Below are positions 62,250 to 64,000 of a stretch of DNA of 64,000 nt, in pieces. The first letter of the stretch is position 1; each line of letters begins with the position of its first letter. The stretch comes from Gammaproteobacteria bacterium (GTDB lineage: Bacteria > Pseudomonadota > Gammaproteobacteria > Competibacterales > Competibacteraceae). A model generated the notes under the pieces. It was not told the DNA's origin and did not search any database. It saw only the letters and a program-made list of their open reading frames with translations. Position numbers and translations under genes: made by a program. The stretch spans positions 248,001 to 312,000 of the forward strand of contig JACKNF010000001.1 in assembly GCA_024234995.1 (NCBI GenBank), in the 5' to 3' direction.

Positions 62250-63283
62250 CCCGCCGCCGGCTATGGCTAATACTTCTAATCCTGCTGGCACTGCTCAGTG
62301 CCAGCGGCGTGTTGCTGTGGCTGAGTCAGAATCTGGTGCAGCGCCGCGAAGAAATTTATACCGGCTATGACGAAGCCGCCCGGCGCAACCCATTTTACTT
62401 GGCAGACCGGCTGTTGGCTCGATTGGGCCGCACCATTCACAGTGTGCGTCGCCTGGATGAACTACCCTACCCGCTGGATACCAAGGCTACTTTGCTTGCC
62501 GCCATCCCCAGCTATGCGCTCAGCGCCGCTGATAGCCAACGGTTGCTGGACTGGGTTGATCAGGGAGGGCACCTGTTGATCAGTGTGCAACACGCTTATG
62601 AACCGGGCCAGGGATTTGATCACCTGCTCAATCTCCTCGAAATTTACACCCAGCGTATCGAGAACCCAGGCGTCGAGCCGGTTCCCGTTAAATTGAATGA
62701 AGCAATGCCGCCGTTGCAGGTTCGCTTTCGCTCCAGCTTGCAACTGAATAATGCCTTCTGGCAATTCATTCAATGGGGTGAAGGGCAGGTCACGCTGCTG
62801 ACAGATCTCAGTCTGTTCACTAATGACCGGTTGACCCAATATGACCATGCGGATTTTCTATGGGCCCTGCTCCAGCAAGGCCATCCTGGTGGTGAAATCT
62901 GGTTGCAATACCGGATGCTTACGCCGTCATTGATGCAACTGCTATGGCAATATGCTTGGATGCCTCTCGTTGGGTTGATTTTGACTCTGTTGGCGGTGCT
63001 GTGGAGCTTTAGTCAGCGGCTAGGGCCGTTGCAGATACCTCGTTCCGGCGAACAGCGGCGATTGGCAGAGCACTTGCGAGCGAGCGCCCGGTTTCTGTGG
63101 CGGCAGGGTGCCGGACCGGTGTTGCTCCAAGCCGCTCGTCACTATACCTTGCGCCAGGTCAAACGCCGTCAGCCTGGCTCACCATCCGATAGTGTGCTGT
63201 TGACGCATTCCGACCAGCCGCTGAGTGAACGCGACCTGGTGCAAACCTTACAAACATTGCAACGGATTAACCGTCCCCGATGA
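62246..63283 (+). CDS. DUF4350-like membrane protein
   Basis: A 345-residue protein with an N-terminal helix (LWLILLILLALLSASGVLLWL), a periplasmic domain with a Rossmann-like core (DTKATLLAAIPSYALSAADS, LLDWVDQGGHLLISVQ), and a second helix near residues 240-260 (WMPLVGLILTLLAVLWSF). The layout and place next to MoxR fit DUF4350. The frame runs to 62141, but the ATG at 62246 overlaps the previous stop in an ATGA. Confidence 0.75.
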   Translation: MTRRRLWLILLILLALLSASGVLLWLSQNLVQRREEIYTGYDEAARRNPFYLADRLLARLGRTIHSVRRLDELPYPLDTKATLLAAIPSYALSAADSQRLLDWVDQGGHLLISVQHAYEPGQGFDHLLNLLEIYTQRIENPGVEPVPVKLNEAMPPLQVRFRSSLQLNNAFWQFIQWGEGQVTLLTDLSLFTNDRLTQYDHADFLWALLQQGHPGGEIWLQYRMLTPSLMQLLWQYAWMPLVGLILTLLAVLWSFSQRLGPLQIPRSGEQRRLAEHLRASARFLWRQGAGPVLLQAARHYTLRQVKRRQPGSPSDSVLLTHSDQPLSERDLVQTLQTLQRINRPR

Positions 63284-64000
63284 GTGAAACTTCTCCTGCT
63301 GCGGCTGTAAACCCGCTTTCCAGCACTGAATTACAATGGGCTGGGGATTTTCTGCAAACCCTGCGTGGTGAAATCAGCCAAGTGCTCGTCGGCCAGCAAG
63401 CGGTGGTTGACCAGGTATTGATTGCCCTAAGCGCTGCTGGTCATGTCCTGATCGAAGGTGTGCCGGGACTGGGCAAGACCTTGCTGGTGCGAGCGCTGGC
63501 CGCTTGCGTCAATGCCCGTTTCGCCCGCATCCAATTTACTGCTGACCTGATGCCTAGCGATGTTACTGGCCATGCCTTGTATAACCTGCGTGAGGAACGG
63601 TTTGAAATCCGCCGGGGGCCGGTATTTTGCCATTTCTTGCTGGCTGATGAGATCAATCGCGCCCCAGCCAAGACTCAAGCGGCGCTATTGGAAGTGATGC
63701 AGGAAGGACAGGTCACCATTGAAGGTCAGTCCTTCCCGCTGCCGCCACCGTTTATGACGCTGGCTACCCAGAATCCCATTGAGCATGAAGGTACTTATCC
63801 GCTGCCGGAAGCGCAACTCGACCGGTTTCTGCTAAAAATTCAGATCGGCTACCCTAATGTCGAAGAAGAAACCGCGCTGTTGCAGTTGGTGACCGGTGGA
63901 CAGGTCGGTGACAAGCTGGATGTATCGCGAGTAAGGACGATGGCTGATCCTGGAGCGGTGTTGAACTTACAACGGATCGCAGCCCGGCTGAATCTGGATA
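63280..64000 (+). CDS. MoxR-family AAA ATPase, C-terminus cut off by the right edge
   Basis: The frame is open from the ATG at 63280 to the window end (240 codons). Walker A is GVPGLGKT (60-67) and Walker B LLADEINRAP (~120-129); the MoxR core includes EVMQEGQVTIEG, TLATQNPIEHEGTYPLPEAQ and LDRFLL. MoxR ATPases act as chaperones in metal insertion or complex assembly, usually with a DUF58/VWA partner, which probably lies to the right. It overlaps the DUF4350-like gene by 4 nt. Confidence 0.93.
   Translation, partial: MSETSPAAAVNPLSSTELQWAGDFLQTLRGEISQVLVGQQAVVDQVLIALSAAGHVLIEGVPGLGKTLLVRALAACVNARFARIQFTADLMPSDVTGHALYNLREERFEIRRGPVFCHFLLADEINRAPAKTQAALLEVMQEGQVTIEGQSFPLPPPFMTLATQNPIEHEGTYPLPEAQLDRFLLKIQIGYPNVEEETALLQLVTGGQVGDKLDVSRVRTMADPGAVLNLQRIAARLNLD

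Overview
This 64 kb window looks like chromosomal DNA of a Gram-negative gammaproteobacterium. It carries a full flagellar rod/hook operon with P and L rings, lolB, opgD, the dxs-ispA-xseB set, and the block hemA-prfA / TPR-lolB-ispE-tRNA-Gln-prs-rplY-pth-ychF, whose order matches Pseudomonas-type genomes. The genus cannot be fixed from the sequence; environmental gammaproteobacteria of the Competibacter type would fit. Base composition is moderately GC-rich throughout, except for one AT-rich DNA methyltransferase gene (34726-36267) and the interior of flgE.

Layout. 1-5.6 kb: an unknown gene cut by the left edge, opgD, an alpha/beta hydrolase, a DUF4239-type membrane protein and a solitary ureF. 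5.9-10 kb: two small unknown envelope proteins, an MscS-type channel and a PAS-GGDEF diguanylate cyclase. 10.1-17.6 kb (minus strand): a TerD domain fused to an SrfC-like P-loop protein, then folE2, dxs, ispA and xseB. 17.8-31.7 kb (minus strand): flgBCDE, a short flgE-like paralogue, flgFGHI, a SPOR-domain gene, flgJKL and creA. 32.0-34.7 kb: thiW and a single polypeptide joining both ECF ATPases to the EcfT membrane protein. 34.7-43.3 kb (minus strand): the orphan methyltransferase at the end of the conserved ychF-pth-rplY-prs-tRNA-Gln-ispE-lolB-TPR cluster. 43.5-50.5 kb: hemA, prfA, a RibD-type reductase, tRNA-Ser, a class I amidotransferase, a family 2 glycosyltransferase and ETF-quinone oxidoreductase. 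50.8-57.0 kb: biotin genes bioB, (DHH phosphoesterase), bioA, bioF, bioC, bioD, without bioH. 57.0-58.9 kb (minus strand): a DUF805 membrane protein and a tandem HD protein. 59.0-64.0 kb: a translationally coupled RDD / SpoIIM-like / DUF4129-like / DUF4350-like / MoxR cluster, cut by the right edge.

The most notable points are: the TerD-SrfC fusion; a family of short palindromic repeats that appears between genes and also inside two coding regions, where it encodes inter-domain linkers; a hook protein with three copies of a middle-domain module beside a truncated paralogue that lacks it; the three-domain ECF fusion beside thiW; and a hairpin with a T tract inside the flagellar operon. No CRISPR array, prophage or insertion sequence was seen. 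Family assignments come from reading motifs by eye, without database searches.
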